DNA from: Gilliamella sp. Choc5-1
GTDB taxonomy: Bacteria > Pseudomonadota > Gammaproteobacteria > Enterobacterales > Orbaceae
DNA: 64,000 nt
Assembly: GCF_001690595.1 (NCBI RefSeq)
Contig: NZ_LZHH01000109.1
Coordinates: 33,038 to 97,037, forward strand
Direction of reading: 5' to 3'
Positions 40,864 to 50,731 of this stretch are shown one piece after another; within the stretch, counting starts at the first letter, position 1, and each line of letters begins with the position of its first letter. The position numbers were made by a program, and so were the translations under genes. The notes under the pieces were generated by a model. It saw nothing but the letters and a program-made list of their open reading frames with translations. It searched no databases and was not told the origin of the DNA.

Positions 40864-40971
40864 ATGCGCGCCTTTTGAGCTTTTTTTCCTTTTTTAGTTA
40901 TTATGAAAACTAAAAATGAGGGTGAAGAAAAGTTGAAATACAAAGTGTAGAGTTCAATTTACAGGAGAAAT

Positions 40972-41037
40972 ATGGACACTCAATCGGGTCACCCCAAAAT
41001 ACGGGGAGATAAGTTTAAACACATCATTATCGGTTAA
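40972..41037 (+). CDS. Candidate mgtA leader peptide (mgtL-like position)
   Basis: A 21-codon ORF, MDTQSGHPKIRGDKFKHIIIG, with an excellent ribosome-binding site (ACAGGAGAAAT). It lies about 100 bases into the predicted mgtA transcript. The E. coli and Salmonella mgtA leader encodes MgtL, a short Pro-rich peptide whose translation tunes mgtA transcription. Position and size correspond, but this peptide has only one proline. Its coding sequence includes CACCCC / GGGGAG, able to form a hairpin. A regulatory role is inferred from position. Confidence 0.5.
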   Translation: MDTQSGHPKIRGDKFKHIIIG

Positions 41038-41065
41038 TGAACCTGTCTAAATCATCATTTTTTCA

Positions 41066-41103
41066 GTTCACAAACCGAAATTGATAAAACGGTAACGGTG
41101 AAC
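41066..41103 (+). promoter_or_regulatory. Hairpin in mgtA leader masking a ribosome-binding site
   Basis: GTTCAC...GTGAAC outer stem and ACCG...CGGT inner stem. The 3' arm contains GGTGA, the ribosome-binding site of the next short ORF. In other enterics the mgtA leader forms magnesium-sensed stems at a comparable place, so this is a candidate equivalent. Confidence 0.5.
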
Positions 41104-41106
41104 GAT

Positions 41107-41220
41107 ATGCATTTTTTTACACGCTATCACACAAATTCAAAACATCAATGCGCACACAGCTTTATGCAGTGTATTTTGCACCTTTCAGAAAAACATTTAG
41201 AACCACCGAGTTGTATCTAA
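41107..41220 (+). CDS. Second short ORF in mgtA leader
   Basis: A 37-codon ORF beginning MHFFTRYHTNSK and ending EPPSCI, with GGTGA 5 bases upstream of its ATG. Histidine-, cysteine- and serine-rich, with no signal peptide. Its ribosome-binding site lies in the preceding hairpin. It ends 180 bases before mgtA. Whether it is translated is unknown; the sequence around its end (GAACCACCGAG) looks like part of the conserved leader from memory of enteric mgtA, so the conserved object may be RNA rather than peptide. Confidence 0.3.
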   Translation: MHFFTRYHTNSKHQCAHSFMQCILHLSEKHLEPPSCI

Positions 41221-41400
41221 ATTCTTAATTAATTTTTGCTAATTATATTTAATGCTTAGCGCTATCTATACAAGTAGCTTTATAGGCTAATTTTGCTATG
41301 CACTAAAATTTTAGCTCATCACAAAATTTAACTACTTATCGTTATTTGTTAACAATGAGTTGGCATGCTTTTGCCAAAATTATGAATATAGGTACTGAAG

Positions 41401-44109
41401 ATGACAAAAAATGCATCAAAAAATAAAGCACAAAATAGTGCTGATATCAAAGCTATCAACGAATCGCAAAGTAGCCTTGATAGTATTTTATCTAAATTTC
41501 AATCTAGTCTTTCGGGGTTAACACAAGAAAGTGCAAAATCACGAATTGAACAATATGGTAAAAACGAAGTTGCCCGTGAAAAGGCACCTTCAATTTTAGT
41601 GCAATTATTAATGGCATTTAACAATCCATTTATATTTGTCTTATTGGCACTAGCCATTGTCAGCTTTGTGACCGATTTTTGGTTACCTATGCAAAATGGT
41701 GAAGAGACCGATTTAACAGGGATTATTATTATTTTAACGATGGTCTCACTCAGTGGATTATTGCGTTTTTGGCAAGAGTTTAGATCGAACAAAGCGGCCG
41801 AAGCTTTAAAATCAATGATTCGCACAACCGCAACGGTATTGCGTCGTGCACATAAAGATATGAACCCTGAGCGCATTGAAATTCCATTAAGTGAAATTGT
41901 TCCAGGGGATATTGTTTATTTATCCGCAGGTGACATGATCCCAGCTGATATTCGGTTGATAGAATCTAGAGACTTATTTGTTAGCCAAGCGGTATTAACT
42001 GGTGAATCAATCCCTGTTGAAAAATATGACACGTTGGGCGCGGTAACACAAAAAACGACTGATAATATTGAACAATCAGATATTGCTAAAGATAATGTAC
42101 TTGATGTCAATAATATCTGTTTTATGGGCACCAATGTAGTCAGTGGAACCGCTACTGCCATTGTGGTTGCCACCGGTGCCGATACTCATTTTGGTTCGTT
42201 GGCAAAATCGATTGTTGGGTCACGCGCAGAAACTTCGTTTGATCGTGGTGTTAATAGTGTAAGTTGGTTGCTTATTCGCTTTATGCTTATTATGGTACCA
42301 ATTGTCTTTTTTATTAACGGTTTTTCAAAAAATGATTGGGGCGATGCAGCATTGTTTGCATTAGCGGTAGCCGTTGGTTTAACGCCAGAAATGTTACCAA
42401 TGATTGTAAGCGCCAATTTAGCTAAAGGCGCTGTTGGTATGGCAAAGCGCAAAGTGGTTGTTAAACGACTTAACGCTATCCAAAATTTTGGGGCAATGGA
42501 CATTTTATGTACCGATAAAACAGGCACTTTAACGCAAGATAAGATCATTTTAGAACATCATCTTGATATCAATGGTCAGGTCGATTCATCTGTTTTAGAA
42601 CTAGCGTGGCTTAACAGCTATTATCAAAGCGGTATGAAAAATCTGATGGATAAAGCGATTATTCGTTTTGCCGAAGAAAAGACCCGTATGAAAAAGGTGG
42701 GGGCTAGCTTATACAAAAAAATTGATGAATTACCGTTTGATTTTGTGCGTCGTCGTTTATCGGTGGTAGTACAAAATGATAGTGATAACCATTTAATGAT
42801 TTGTAAAGGTGCTGTTGAAGAAATGCTATCGATTGCAAGTCATGTTTATGAAAATGGCGAATATTTACCATTAGATGATAAACGTAAACAAGCATTAATT
42901 GCTTTAGCGCATGATTATAACAAAGATGGCTTTAGAGTGTTAGCGGTTGGTATAAAAGATATTCCCGCTAGCGAAACAAAAGCGCAATATACAGTACAAG
43001 ACGAAACAGCCCTTGCAATTCGTGGTTTTTTAACCTTTTTAGATCCACCAAAAGAAAGTGCATTTGAAGCAATTTCGGCTTTAAATGAGCATGGTGTGGG
43101 TGTTAAAGTTTTAACAGGTGATAACGAAATTATTACTATCAAAGTGTGTCGAGAAGTCGGTTTAGAACCAGGTATACCACTACTAGGCACTGAAATTGAA
43201 AAAATGGACGATGCCGAACTTAAAATACAAATCGAACAACGTACTATTTTTGCTAAATTAACACCATTGCAAAAATCACGAATTATTCGATTATTACAAG
43301 ATAATGGCCATACTGTGGGCTTTTTAGGTGATGGTATAAACGATGCGCCAGCACTTCGTGATGCCGATGTTGGGATATCTGTTGATACCGCAACTGATAT
43401 CGCGAAAGAATCAGCCGATATTATTTTGCTTGAAAAGAGCCTAATGGTATTAGAGGAAGGTGTAATATGTGGGCGTGAAACCTTTGGTAATATCATGAAA
43501 TACTTAAATATGACGGCAAGTTCAAATTTTGGTAATATTTTTTCAGTATTGGTTGCTAGTGCGTTTCTACCATTTTTACCTATGCTAGCGATACATTTAC
43601 TCATTCAAAATTTGCTGTATGATATTTCACAGCTCTCATTACCATGGGACAAAATGGATGATGAGTTTTTACAAAAACCACGCAAATGGGATGCGCTAAA
43701 TATTAAGCGATTTATGATTTGGATTGGACCAACATCATCTATTTTTGACATCTCAACGTATGCATTAATGTGGTTTGTATTCAGTGCTAATAGCGTTGAA
43801 ATGCAATCATTATTCCATTCGGGGTGGTTTATTGAGGGGTTATTATCACAAACATTAGTGGTGCACATGCTTAGAACACAAAAAATCCCATTTGTGCAAA
43901 GCACTGCAGCATTTCCAGTTATTGTGATGACCTTGTTAATTATGGCTGTGGGTATTTATATTCCGTTTTCTCCACTTGGTGGATTAATTGGGTTAGAACC
44001 ATTACCTTTGTCATATTTTCCATGGCTTTTAGCAACCTTATTTAGTTATTGCTGTGTTGCACAATTGATGAAACGGATTTATATTAAACGCTTCGGACAA
44101 TGGTTTTAA
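41401..44109 (+). CDS. mgtA: Magnesium-transporting P-type ATPase
   Basis: P3B-type ATPase that imports Mg2+ across the inner membrane. The 902 residues are close to E. coli MgtA (898). N-terminal cytosolic tail, then TM1-2 (about 75-125), the actuator TGES in LTGESIPVEKYD, the phosphorylated aspartate in DKTGTLTQDK, the hinge GDGINDAPALRDADVG, and the C-terminal transmembrane bundle with LPWDKMDDEF. The leader of about 530 bases carries two short ORFs and a hairpin, as expected for attenuated mgtA control. A terminator follows, then a small basic ORF. Confidence 0.97.
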   Translation: MTKNASKNKAQNSADIKAINESQSSLDSILSKFQSSLSGLTQESAKSRIEQYGKNEVAREKAPSILVQLLMAFNNPFIFVLLALAIVSFVTDFWLPMQNGEETDLTGIIIILTMVSLSGLLRFWQEFRSNKAAEALKSMIRTTATVLRRAHKDMNPERIEIPLSEIVPGDIVYLSAGDMIPADIRLIESRDLFVSQAVLTGESIPVEKYDTLGAVTQKTTDNIEQSDIAKDNVLDVNNICFMGTNVVSGTATAIVVATGADTHFGSLAKSIVGSRAETSFDRGVNSVSWLLIRFMLIMVPIVFFINGFSKNDWGDAALFALAVAVGLTPEMLPMIVSANLAKGAVGMAKRKVVVKRLNAIQNFGAMDILCTDKTGTLTQDKIILEHHLDINGQVDSSVLELAWLNSYYQSGMKNLMDKAIIRFAEEKTRMKKVGASLYKKIDELPFDFVRRRLSVVVQNDSDNHLMICKGAVEEMLSIASHVYENGEYLPLDDKRKQALIALAHDYNKDGFRVLAVGIKDIPASETKAQYTVQDETALAIRGFLTFLDPPKESAFEAISALNEHGVGVKVLTGDNEIITIKVCREVGLEPGIPLLGTEIEKMDDAELKIQIEQRTIFAKLTPLQKSRIIRLLQDNGHTVGFLGDGINDAPALRDADVGISVDTATDIAKESADIILLEKSLMVLEEGVICGRETFGNIMKYLNMTASSNFGNIFSVLVASAFLPFLPMLAIHLLIQNLLYDISQLSLPWDKMDDEFLQKPRKWDALNIKRFMIWIGPTSSIFDISTYALMWFVFSANSVEMQSLFHSGWFIEGLLSQTLVVHMLRTQKIPFVQSTAAFPVIVMTLLIMAVGIYIPFSPLGGLIGLEPLPLSYFPWLLATLFSYCCVAQLMKRIYIKRFGQWF

Positions 44110-44139
44110 TACAACAATAATAACTGATTACCAATAACC

Positions 44140-44170
44140 GCTAAGCGATATAAATGTCGCTTAGCTATTT
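44140..44170 (+). terminator. Terminator after mgtA
   Basis: A perfect 9-bp stem GCTAAGCGA / TCGCTTAGC with an 8-base loop followed by TATTTTA. Confidence 0.8.
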
Positions 44171-44242
44171 TAAAATTTATATAGTAAAAGTAATTAAAAA
44201 TTAATTTATTAACCATATAATTATAACAAAAGGAAATAATCT

Positions 44243-44323
44243 ATGAAAAAACCACATAAAAATTTAATTATGCTGCTCAAAAGCCGAAAACAAAAAAAAG
44301 CACAAGCGCAGCTAAATAATTAA
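44243..44323 (+). CDS. Small basic peptide, 26 residues, unknown
   Basis: ATG with a strong AAAGGAAATAAT ribosome-binding site, encoding MKKPHKNLIMLLKSRKQKKA then QAQLNN. It is very basic with a short central hydrophobic stretch (LIMLL), too short for a typical transmembrane helix. It is followed at once by a near-perfect terminator at 44364-44391. It sits between two terminators, so it would have its own transcript or arise from mgtA read-through. Could be a translated small protein or a small RNA with chance ORF. Confidence 0.45.
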   Translation: MKKPHKNLIMLLKSRKQKKAQAQLNN

Positions 44324-44363
44324 AACCCAAATGGTTAGTATAAACATTAGGTTTAAAGATAAT

Positions 44364-44391
44364 AAAAAAACCCCAGTCGTTGGGGTTTTTA
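44364..44391 (+). terminator. Strong intrinsic terminator
   Basis: AAAAAACCCCA / TGGGGTTTTT stem with a 4-base loop; GC core followed by a T-run, directly after the 26-codon ORF. Confidence 0.9.
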
Positions 44392-44445
44392 TTTGCATTT
44401 CTTATAATAAATCGATTAATTAAAATTTTTGCAAATGATACTTGG

Positions 44446-44676
44446 TTATATGTTATCAATTTTATCTGATGCTTTTTTCAAAATTTCATGAATTTCGTCT
44501 TTAATTTTTAACTTTTGTTTTTTTAATGCCTCTATCGTTTCGGTTGTGTTAACAATAATACCTGATTCAATATTTTTGATTTTTTGATCGAGTTCATTAT
44601 GTTGATCAAACAATTTTTGAAAACGTAAATCGGTATTTTTTAATTTAGAAATGATTTCTCGATATTCTGGAAACAT
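44446..44676 (-). CDS. YdcH-like DUF465 protein
   Basis: A 76-residue helical coiled-coil protein. It begins MFPEYREIISKLKNTDLRFQKLFDQHNELDQKIKNIE, and FPEYREII...FQKLFDQHNELDQKI is the DUF465 signature seen in E. coli YdcH. The C-terminal half is Lys/Glu-rich (LKKQKLKIKDEIHEIL). No cysteines or membrane segments. Function of the family is not established. It is divergent from yjgR with about 225 bases between the starts. Confidence 0.85.
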   Translation of the reverse strand: MFPEYREIISKLKNTDLRFQKLFDQHNELDQKIKNIESGIIVNTTETIEALKKQKLKIKDEIHEILKKASDKIDNI

Positions 44677-44901
44677 AACGCCTCCTTATTTAGGCTAGAT
44701 GGAATAATAACAATAGCGACTATTGCTAATTCAGAATACAATATTATTAACTCGTTTCATAGAAAAATTATTTTTATAGATGGGGGCTGTTTTATAAAAA
44801 GGTTATTATTATAAATAAACTGCTGTTAGAGCAAAATTTTTTCGTGACAGATTTGACCGTAACAATATTATTTTAATCACAAATTAATAAGGGGTTACCT
44901 T

Positions 44902-46425
44902 ATGAGTGAATCAATTGTAATTGCCAAAAGCCAAGGTAAAGATCTATCTATGATAGCGGCACTAGCTAATCGGCATGGTTTAATTACTGGTGCAACAGGT
45001 ACGGGTAAAACAGTAACATTACAAAAAATGGCTGAAGGGTTTTCGAAAATCGGTGTGCCCGTTTTTCTTGCTGATGTAAAAGGCGACCTAACAGGCATTG
45101 GTGAACAGGGGATATTATCTGAAAAGTTACAAGCTCGCTTAGCCAGTATTGAAGTAAATGATTGGCAGCCCGATTCATCACCGATTGAGTTATGGGATAT
45201 TTTTGCTGAAAAAGGAATACCCGTCCGCAGTACAGTGTCAGATATAGGACCGATTTTACTTAGCCGATTACTTGATTTAAATAATGTACAATCAGGTGTA
45301 TTACAGTTAATATTTAAAATTGCTGATGATAACAACTTATTATTAATTGACTTTAAAGATCTTCGTACATTAATTCAATTCGTGGGTGATAACGCAAAAA
45401 CGTTTACAACACAATATGGCAATATTTCGTTATCATCAATTGGTGCAATTGGGCGAGGGCTATTAACATTAGAACAACAAGGTGCTGAATTTTTTCTTGG
45501 CGAACCGATGTTAGATATTCAAGACTTAATGCAAGTTAATGCTCAAGGTCGTGGTGTCATTAACATTCTATCGGCAGAAAAGTTATACAATTCGCCTAAA
45601 TTATATTCCGTGTTTTTGTTATGGTTATTGTCCGAAATTTTTGAACATTTACCCGAAGTCGGCGATCTTGATAAGCCTAAACTTGTTTTCTTTTTTGACG
45701 AAGCTCATCTTCTTTTTAACGATATTTCCCCCGCATTATTACAAAAAATAGAACAAGTAGTGCGTTTAATTCGCTCTAAAGGTGTGGGGGTTTATTTTGC
45801 TTCTCAAAACCCGACTGATATCCCTGATACGATCTTAGGGCAATTAGGTAATCGTGTACAACATGCTTTGCGTGCATTTACACCTAAAGACCAAAAAGCA
45901 GTAAAAACAGCCGCCCAAACTATGCGAGCCAATCCAAGTTTTGACACTGAAAAAGCGATTATGGAACTTGGCGTCGGTGAAGCGCTTATTTCGTTTCTAG
46001 ACGAAAAAGGTCGCCCAAACATGGTTGAGCGTGGTTATATTATTGCACCAAGTTCAAAAATGGGTGCAATGTCGCCAGATAACCAAGCATCAATTATTCA
46101 TCAATCTCGTTTTTATCATAAATATGCACAAACTTTAGATAGGCAATCGGCCTATGAAGTATTAAAAGCTGGGTTTTCGTTAAATAATATGCCTAATCAA
46201 GATACCAATAATAGTGATAACAAAAGTGATGATGATACCAACAATAAACAAAATAATGGCGGATTACTTAATTTTTTTAGCACACTCCTTTTTGGTTCTA
46301 AAGGACCAAAAGGCGGGCAACATGATGGTATAACCCAACAAATTGCCAAAAGTGCAACAAGACAAGTTGTGAATCAAATTGGCAAACAGATCACTCGTGG
46401 TATATTGGGTGGTTTTAAAAAATAA
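44902..46425 (+). CDS. yjgR: YjgR-like HerA-type ATPase (DUF853)
   Basis: A 507-residue P-loop ATPase of the HerA/FtsK superfamily, close to E. coli YjgR (500). The Walker A is [18 protein letters not shown] near residue 31, [15 protein letters not shown] follows, and Walker B lies in [15 protein letters not shown] near 270. Downstream is [15 protein letters not shown] and [10 protein letters not shown]. The C-terminal region has an Asn/Asp-rich linker (about 435-455), then a conserved Gly/Lys tail. A cytosolic motor is likely; the substrate and partner are not known. An AGGGG ribosome-binding site supports the start. Confidence 0.9.
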   Translation: MSESIVIAKSQGKDLSMIAALANRHGLITGATGTGKTVTLQKMAEGFSKIGVPVFLADVKGDLTGIGEQGILSEKLQARLASIEVNDWQPDSSPIELWDIFAEKGIPVRSTVSDIGPILLSRLLDLNNVQSGVLQLIFKIADDNNLLLIDFKDLRTLIQFVGDNAKTFTTQYGNISLSSIGAIGRGLLTLEQQGAEFFLGEPMLDIQDLMQVNAQGRGVINILSAEKLYNSPKLYSVFLLWLLSEIFEHLPEVGDLDKPKLVFFFDEAHLLFNDISPALLQKIEQVVRLIRSKGVGVYFASQNPTDIPDTILGQLGNRVQHALRAFTPKDQKAVKTAAQTMRANPSFDTEKAIMELGVGEALISFLDEKGRPNMVERGYIIAPSSKMGAMSPDNQASIIHQSRFYHKYAQTLDRQSAYEVLKAGFSLNNMPNQDTNNSDNKSDDDTNNKQNNGGLLNFFSTLLFGSKGPKGGQHDGITQQIAKSATRQVVNQIGKQITRGILGGFKK

Positions 46426-46474
46426 TTAAATAGAGTTTATTACTCTCAAAAGTTAGTAAAGTAGGAGTATTTTA

Positions 46475-47551
46475 ATGTTAAAAATGTTTATTGAATGGTA
46501 TAAAAAGCGCTTTAGCGATCCGCATGTTGTTTCGTTAATGGTTGTAATTATTAGTCTATTTATCATCATCTATTTTTTCAATAAAATTCTGCTACCTGTT
46601 TTAATCGCGATTGTACTTTCTTATTTGCTTGATAGGCCAGTCAACTTTTTACACAAAAAAAATATTCCAAGAACGCTTGCTGTGGTAATGGTATTACTGC
46701 TTTTTTTGATGATTGTATTAATTGGATTTATGATCTTATTACCATTAATTTGGAAGCAAAGCATTAGCTTAATCACCAATATTCCAAACATGCTAAATTT
46801 TGCTAACAATTTTTTAACCACTTTACCTCAGCACTATCCAGAATTGATCGATGTACGCTTATTTGACTCAATAATCCAAGGTATTACTAACAAAGCTGTA
46901 CAAACAGGTAACTCATTATTGCAATTTTCAATTGTCTCTTTATTAGGGTTAGTTTCAGTTGCGATTAATGCAGTCTTAGTGCCCATCATGATGTTCTTTT
47001 TATTAAAAGATAAAGCCAAAATATGGGGGTATTGTTCAAAAATCTTACCTAAAAATCGTACAATTTTAAACAAAGTAGCCAATGAAATGGATATGCAAAT
47101 AGCTAATTATATTATTGGTAACGTATTGCATATTATTATTTTAACCGTTTGTATTTATATTCCTTTTTGGTATTTTGGTTTAGATTATGGACTTTTATTA
47201 GCTGTGATTGTAGGCTTATCGGTATTGGTGCCTTATGTTGGTATTATTATTTCAAGTATTCCCGTCATTCTTATTGCTCTCTTTCAATGGGGATTAACCG
47301 CTGAATTTGGTTATTTGCTATTTTTCTATATCTTAATACAAGCATTAGATGGTAACTTACTCGTGCCTTGCTTGTTTTCTGAAAAGCTCAATTTACACCC
47401 ACTGGTTATTATTTTAGCGGTGATTGTCTTTGGTGGTTTATGGGGATTTTGGGGGATATTTTTTGCGATCCCATTAGCAACTTTAGTTAAAGCAATTATC
47501 AATGCTTGGCCAAAACAAGACGAATTAAATAATGCAAATGGTGTGAGTTAA
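46475..47551 (+). CDS. perM: AI-2E family transporter, PerM
   Basis: A 358-residue inner-membrane protein with about eight predicted helices. The N-terminal half has RNTL-like PRTLAVVMVLLLFLMIVLIG; the C-terminal half contains the family motif VGLSVLVPYVGIIISSIPVIL and GGLWGFWGIFFAIPLATLVKAI. Members include PerM and TqsA; the adjacent convergent bcp matches the PerM neighbourhood of E. coli, so PerM is favoured. Transported substrate is unknown. Confidence 0.85.
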   Translation: MLKMFIEWYKKRFSDPHVVSLMVVIISLFIIIYFFNKILLPVLIAIVLSYLLDRPVNFLHKKNIPRTLAVVMVLLLFLMIVLIGFMILLPLIWKQSISLITNIPNMLNFANNFLTTLPQHYPELIDVRLFDSIIQGITNKAVQTGNSLLQFSIVSLLGLVSVAINAVLVPIMMFFLLKDKAKIWGYCSKILPKNRTILNKVANEMDMQIANYIIGNVLHIIILTVCIYIPFWYFGLDYGLLLAVIVGLSVLVPYVGIIISSIPVILIALFQWGLTAEFGYLLFFYILIQALDGNLLVPCLFSEKLNLHPLVIILAVIVFGGLWGFWGIFFAIPLATLVKAIINAWPKQDELNNANGVS

Positions 47552-47583
47552 AAGCAGACTAATAGCTAATCTGCTTTTATTTA
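47550..47583. terminator. Bidirectional terminator between perM and bcp
   Basis: AAAAGCAGA / TCTGCTTTT stem with an 11-base loop between convergent genes; A-run before and T-rich after, overlapping the perM stop codon. Confidence 0.8.
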
Positions 47584-47589
47584 ATCTAA

Positions 47590-48066
47590 TTATTTAGGGT
47601 GGTTTTTAAGATAATTTAAAACCACCTCATGATGGTTAGCAGTTTTAAAATCATTAAATACTTTTTCGATTTTCCCGTCTTTACCAATTAAAAAGCTAAT
47701 ACGGTGAATACCATCATAAGTTTTACCCATAAACTCTTTTTCGCCCCAAGTACCAAATGCTTGGGCGACTTCGTGATTTTCGTCAGAAAGCAATGTAAAA
47801 TTTAATAACTCTTTTTCAACAAATCGAGATAACTTTTCTGGTTTATCGGTACTAATTCCAAGGATTGCTACATTATACTTTTTAAAGTCATCAGCACAAT
47901 CTCGTAAATTACAAGCTTGCACTGTACAACCTGGTGTCATTGCTTTTGGATAAAAATAAATTAAAACACGGTGACCTTTAAACTCTTTCAAGCTTATTTG
48001 CTCTCCGTCTTGGTCTGGTAACGAAAATTGAGGAGCTTGTGCACCTTCTTTAAGTGGATTAACCAT
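47590..48066 (-). CDS. bcp: Thioredoxin-dependent peroxiredoxin (BCP)
   Basis: Thiol peroxidase that reduces hydrogen peroxide and lipid hydroperoxides. The 158 residues show the AhpC/TSA pattern FSLPDQDGEQISLKEFKGH, the peroxidatic cysteine in PKAMTPGCTVQACNLRD and a resolving cysteine five residues later, typical of the BCP subfamily. The C-terminal block RISFLIGKDGKIEKVF is present. It converges on perM. Confidence 0.96.
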   Translation of the reverse strand: MVNPLKEGAQAPQFSLPDQDGEQISLKEFKGHRVLIYFYPKAMTPGCTVQACNLRDCADDFKKYNVAILGISTDKPEKLSRFVEKELLNFTLLSDENHEVAQAFGTWGEKEFMGKTYDGIHRISFLIGKDGKIEKVFNDFKTANHHEVVLNYLKNHPK

Positions 48067-48132
48067 ATAATTATTACCTATTTAAGTTAAGTCGTTTAAT
48101 TTGTTAGTTCTTTGGGTATATTAAAAACAGCA

Positions 48133-49428
48133 TCATCTTTTTAAATTACTAAAAAAACGGCTTGCAGCATCAATTGTGTGATTGATTTCTTTATCTGTAT
48201 GTTTAAGTGACATGAAGCCTGCTTCAAATGCTGACGGTGCAAAATAGACACCTTCGTTAAGCATATGATGATAGAATTTTTTGAATAATTCAACATCACA
48301 CTGCATCACATCTTGATAACTGGTTACTTCTGGAGCAGTTGTAAAAAATAACCCAAACATGGCACCTACATAATTCACCACTAATGGCACATTATGCTTT
48401 TTAGCTACCGCTAACAAACCGTTGGCAAGCGATGCACTTTTATCTTCTAATTCTTGATATATACCTACTTCCATCAACTTTGTTAATGTCGCATATCCTG
48501 CTGCCATTGCAACGGGGTTACCTGAAAGCGTACCAGCTTGATAGATTGGTCCAGTTGGTGCTAGTTGTTTCATAATATCAGCACGACCACCAAAAGCGCC
48601 AACAGGCATACCACCACCAATAATCTTACCTAAACAAGTCAAATCGGGCACCACATCATAATAATCTTGAGCACCGCCCAACGCGACTCTAAAGCCAGTC
48701 ATCACTTCATCAATAATTAACAACGCACCGTATTCATCACAAAGCGTACGCAAGCCTTGCAAAAACGCTTTCTTGGCTGGTACGCAGTTCATATTGCCAG
48801 CCACTGGCTCAATAATAATGGTGGCAATATCGTTAGGATATTGTGCAAATTGCTTTTTGACTGATTCCAAATTGTTATAGTCACAAACTAAGGTATGCTT
48901 AACAAAATCATTAGGTACTCCTGGTGAGGTAGGGTGACCAAACGTAAGAGCACCAGAGCCAGCTTTAACTAATAAATAATCGGCATGTCCATGATAACAG
49001 CCTTCAAACTTAATAATCTTATCTCGCCCAGTAAATCCACGCGCAACACGAATGGCACTCATGGTTGCTTCGGTTCCTGAATTTACCATTCGCACCATTT
49101 CAATAGAGGGCATCAGTTGTGAAACCAAATTAGCCACTTTTATTTCAATTTCGGTTGGTGCGCCATAACTTAATCCATTATGCACGGCATTAATGACCGC
49201 ATTAGCAACATCGGGATCATTATGCCCAAGAATCATTGGTCCCCAAGAGCCGACATAATCAATATAGGCTTTATTATCGACATCATAAATATATGCACCG
49301 TTTGCACGCTCAATAAACAAAGGTATGCCACCGACACCATTAAAAGCACGAACTGGAGAATTAACGCCACCAGGCATAACCGATAAGGCTTGATGATAAA
49401 GAGCTTCTGATTTGAAAGTATTTAGCAT
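48133..49428 (-). CDS. hemL: Glutamate-1-semialdehyde 2,1-aminomutase
   Basis: PLP enzyme that makes 5-aminolevulinate, the precursor of haem. The 431 residues contain the N-terminal [36 protein letters not shown], and the cofactor lysine in [19 protein letters not shown] near 268. Near E. coli HemL length (426). It is divergent from erpA (about 160 bases between starts), as in related genomes without clcA between them. Confidence 0.97.
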   Translation of the reverse strand: MLNTFKSEALYHQALSVMPGGVNSPVRAFNGVGGIPLFIERANGAYIYDVDNKAYIDYVGSWGPMILGHNDPDVANAVINAVHNGLSYGAPTEIEIKVANLVSQLMPSIEMVRMVNSGTEATMSAIRVARGFTGRDKIIKFEGCYHGHADYLLVKAGSGALTFGHPTSPGVPNDFVKHTLVCDYNNLESVKKQFAQYPNDIATIIIEPVAGNMNCVPAKKAFLQGLRTLCDEYGALLIIDEVMTGFRVALGGAQDYYDVVPDLTCLGKIIGGGMPVGAFGGRADIMKQLAPTGPIYQAGTLSGNPVAMAAGYATLTKLMEVGIYQELEDKSASLANGLLAVAKKHNVPLVVNYVGAMFGLFFTTAPEVTSYQDVMQCDVELFKKFYHHMLNEGVYFAPSAFEAGFMSLKHTDKEINHTIDAASRFFSNLKR

Positions 49429-49587
49429 AATTGAGATAATCTCTATAAAAAATTTTGTTGTATTTATTCATAAAATCAAAACAAATTCAAGCTAGCTATT
49501 AGAAATTTATTTAATAGAAGTTTTCTATTTTGTATTTTCATTTAGCAAAGGTATATAATATTAAGATTATTATATTAGGAGAAGAAC

Positions 49588-49926
49588 ATGAGCGATGCCT
49601 TACCAATTAACTTTACTGATGCCGCCGCCAATAAAGTTAAGTCACTTGTTACTGAAGAAGAAAACCCAAACCTTAAATTAAGAGTTTACATTACAGGTGG
49701 GGGATGTAGCGGATTTCAGTACGGTTTTACCTTTGATGAAAAAGTAAACGAAGACGACTTAGCAATTGAAAAAAATGGCGTATCACTGGTTATCGACCCA
49801 ATGAGTTTGCAATATCTTGTTGGCGGTACCATCGATTATGTTGAAGGTCTACAAGGTTCTCGCTTTGTGGTTGATAACCCTAACGCAACAACCACTTGCG
49901 GTTGCGGTTCATCGTTTAGTGTTTAA
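49588..49926 (+). CDS. erpA: Iron-sulfur cluster insertion protein
   Basis: A-type [Fe-S] carrier that delivers clusters to apoproteins such as IspG and IspH. The 112 residues are typical (E. coli ErpA 114). The three conserved cluster-ligating cysteines are in [11 protein letters not shown] and [11 protein letters not shown]. The TAGGAGAAG ribosome-binding site is strong. The divergent position from hemL puts haem and Fe-S supply side by side. Confidence 0.97.
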   Translation: MSDALPINFTDAAANKVKSLVTEEENPNLKLRVYITGGGCSGFQYGFTFDEKVNEDDLAIEKNGVSLVIDPMSLQYLVGGTIDYVEGLQGSRFVVDNPNATTTCGCGSSFSV

Positions 49927-50076
49927 TTTATAAAATTAGATTTTAGCTCTTTTAAAGGCTAATCACTTTTATTATTAACAATAAATTCTATTTTTTAAAA
50001 TTTTTGAAGAAAAGGTTAACAAACCTACAAAATGTGACAAACATTGAGCAGTCAAACAAGAATTTGAATTTTTTTG

Positions 50077-50104
50077 TTGACGATAAATTTAAGATGAGTA
50101 AAAT
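50077..50104 (+). promoter_or_regulatory. Promoter of the tRNA-Leu/tRNA-Gly transcript
   Basis: TTGACG (50077-50082), a 16-base spacer and TAAAAT (50099-50104) about 45 bases before tRNA-Leu. A GC-containing discriminator (GCACAGC) follows, as in stable-RNA promoters. Confidence 0.65.
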
Positions 50105-50148
50105 GCACAGCATTCAAAACGCAATTACTTCTTCGTAATTGGTTTTGA

Positions 50149-50236
50149 GCCCGGGTGGTGAAATCGGTAGACACAAGGGATTTAAAATCCCTCGGCCTTT
50201 TTGGCCGTGCGAGTTCAAGTCTCGCCCCGGGCACCA
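50149..50236 (+). tRNA. tRNA-Leu (anticodon UAA)
   Basis: An 88-base class II tRNA: acceptor GCCCGGG pairs with CCCGGGC before an encoded A-CCA end. Anticodon loop TTTAAAA gives UAA. It has a long variable arm (CGGCCTTTTTGGCCG), diagnostic of Leu, and the T-loop GTTCAAGTC. Confidence 0.95.
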
Positions 50237-50254
50237 CTAATAAACACTTCTCAT

Positions 50255-50330
<76 letters not shown>

Positions 50331-50417
50331 AATTTTATAATTTAACAAAATTTCTTAACACATATTTAAATACTGAAAATAACTGATAAACAAACTTTTG
50401 TTTTCTATGTGTTGAAT

Positions 50418-50680
50418 CATTAAATATTTGCTTGTTTATGCCACATCTCAATTAAAGTTTCATATTATTTTTTTTATTTTCTTAATCTTCAAACGGTATA
50501 GACTCCTGAATATTTTTTACAAAAATGTAATCATAAAAAATGAATAGTCGAGTAAATACCCGATATTGATTACATAGCTGTACTATTTTAAGCGGTAGTA
50601 ACAATATGAAGACACCCTATCGCTTGCTTGTGATAAGGCGCTAATTTTGTTGTTTATGTTTATTTATTACTACAATTTAT
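50418..50680 (+). repeat. Dispersed intergenic repeat, copy B
   Basis: The core starts at 50491 (AAACGGTATAGACTCCTGAA then TATTTTTTACAAAAATG), followed by GAATAGTCGAGTAAATACCC, identical to copy D. Upstream it shares TAAATATTTG and ATGCCACAT with D. Downstream CTATCGCTTG-TTGTGATAA resembles the distal part of D, so B looks like D with an internal deletion of roughly 200 bases. Boundaries are approximate. Confidence 0.65.
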
Positions 50681-50731
50681 TAACTTAATGAAAAAATGCG
50701 ATAAATTTCTACAAATAAATAATTAAATCTT

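Noticed and set aside
41499..43904. Long antisense ORFs inside mgtA (up to 229 codons)
   Set aside because: They are shadows of the mgtA coding frame with Ser/Ile-rich composition and no ribosome-binding sites.
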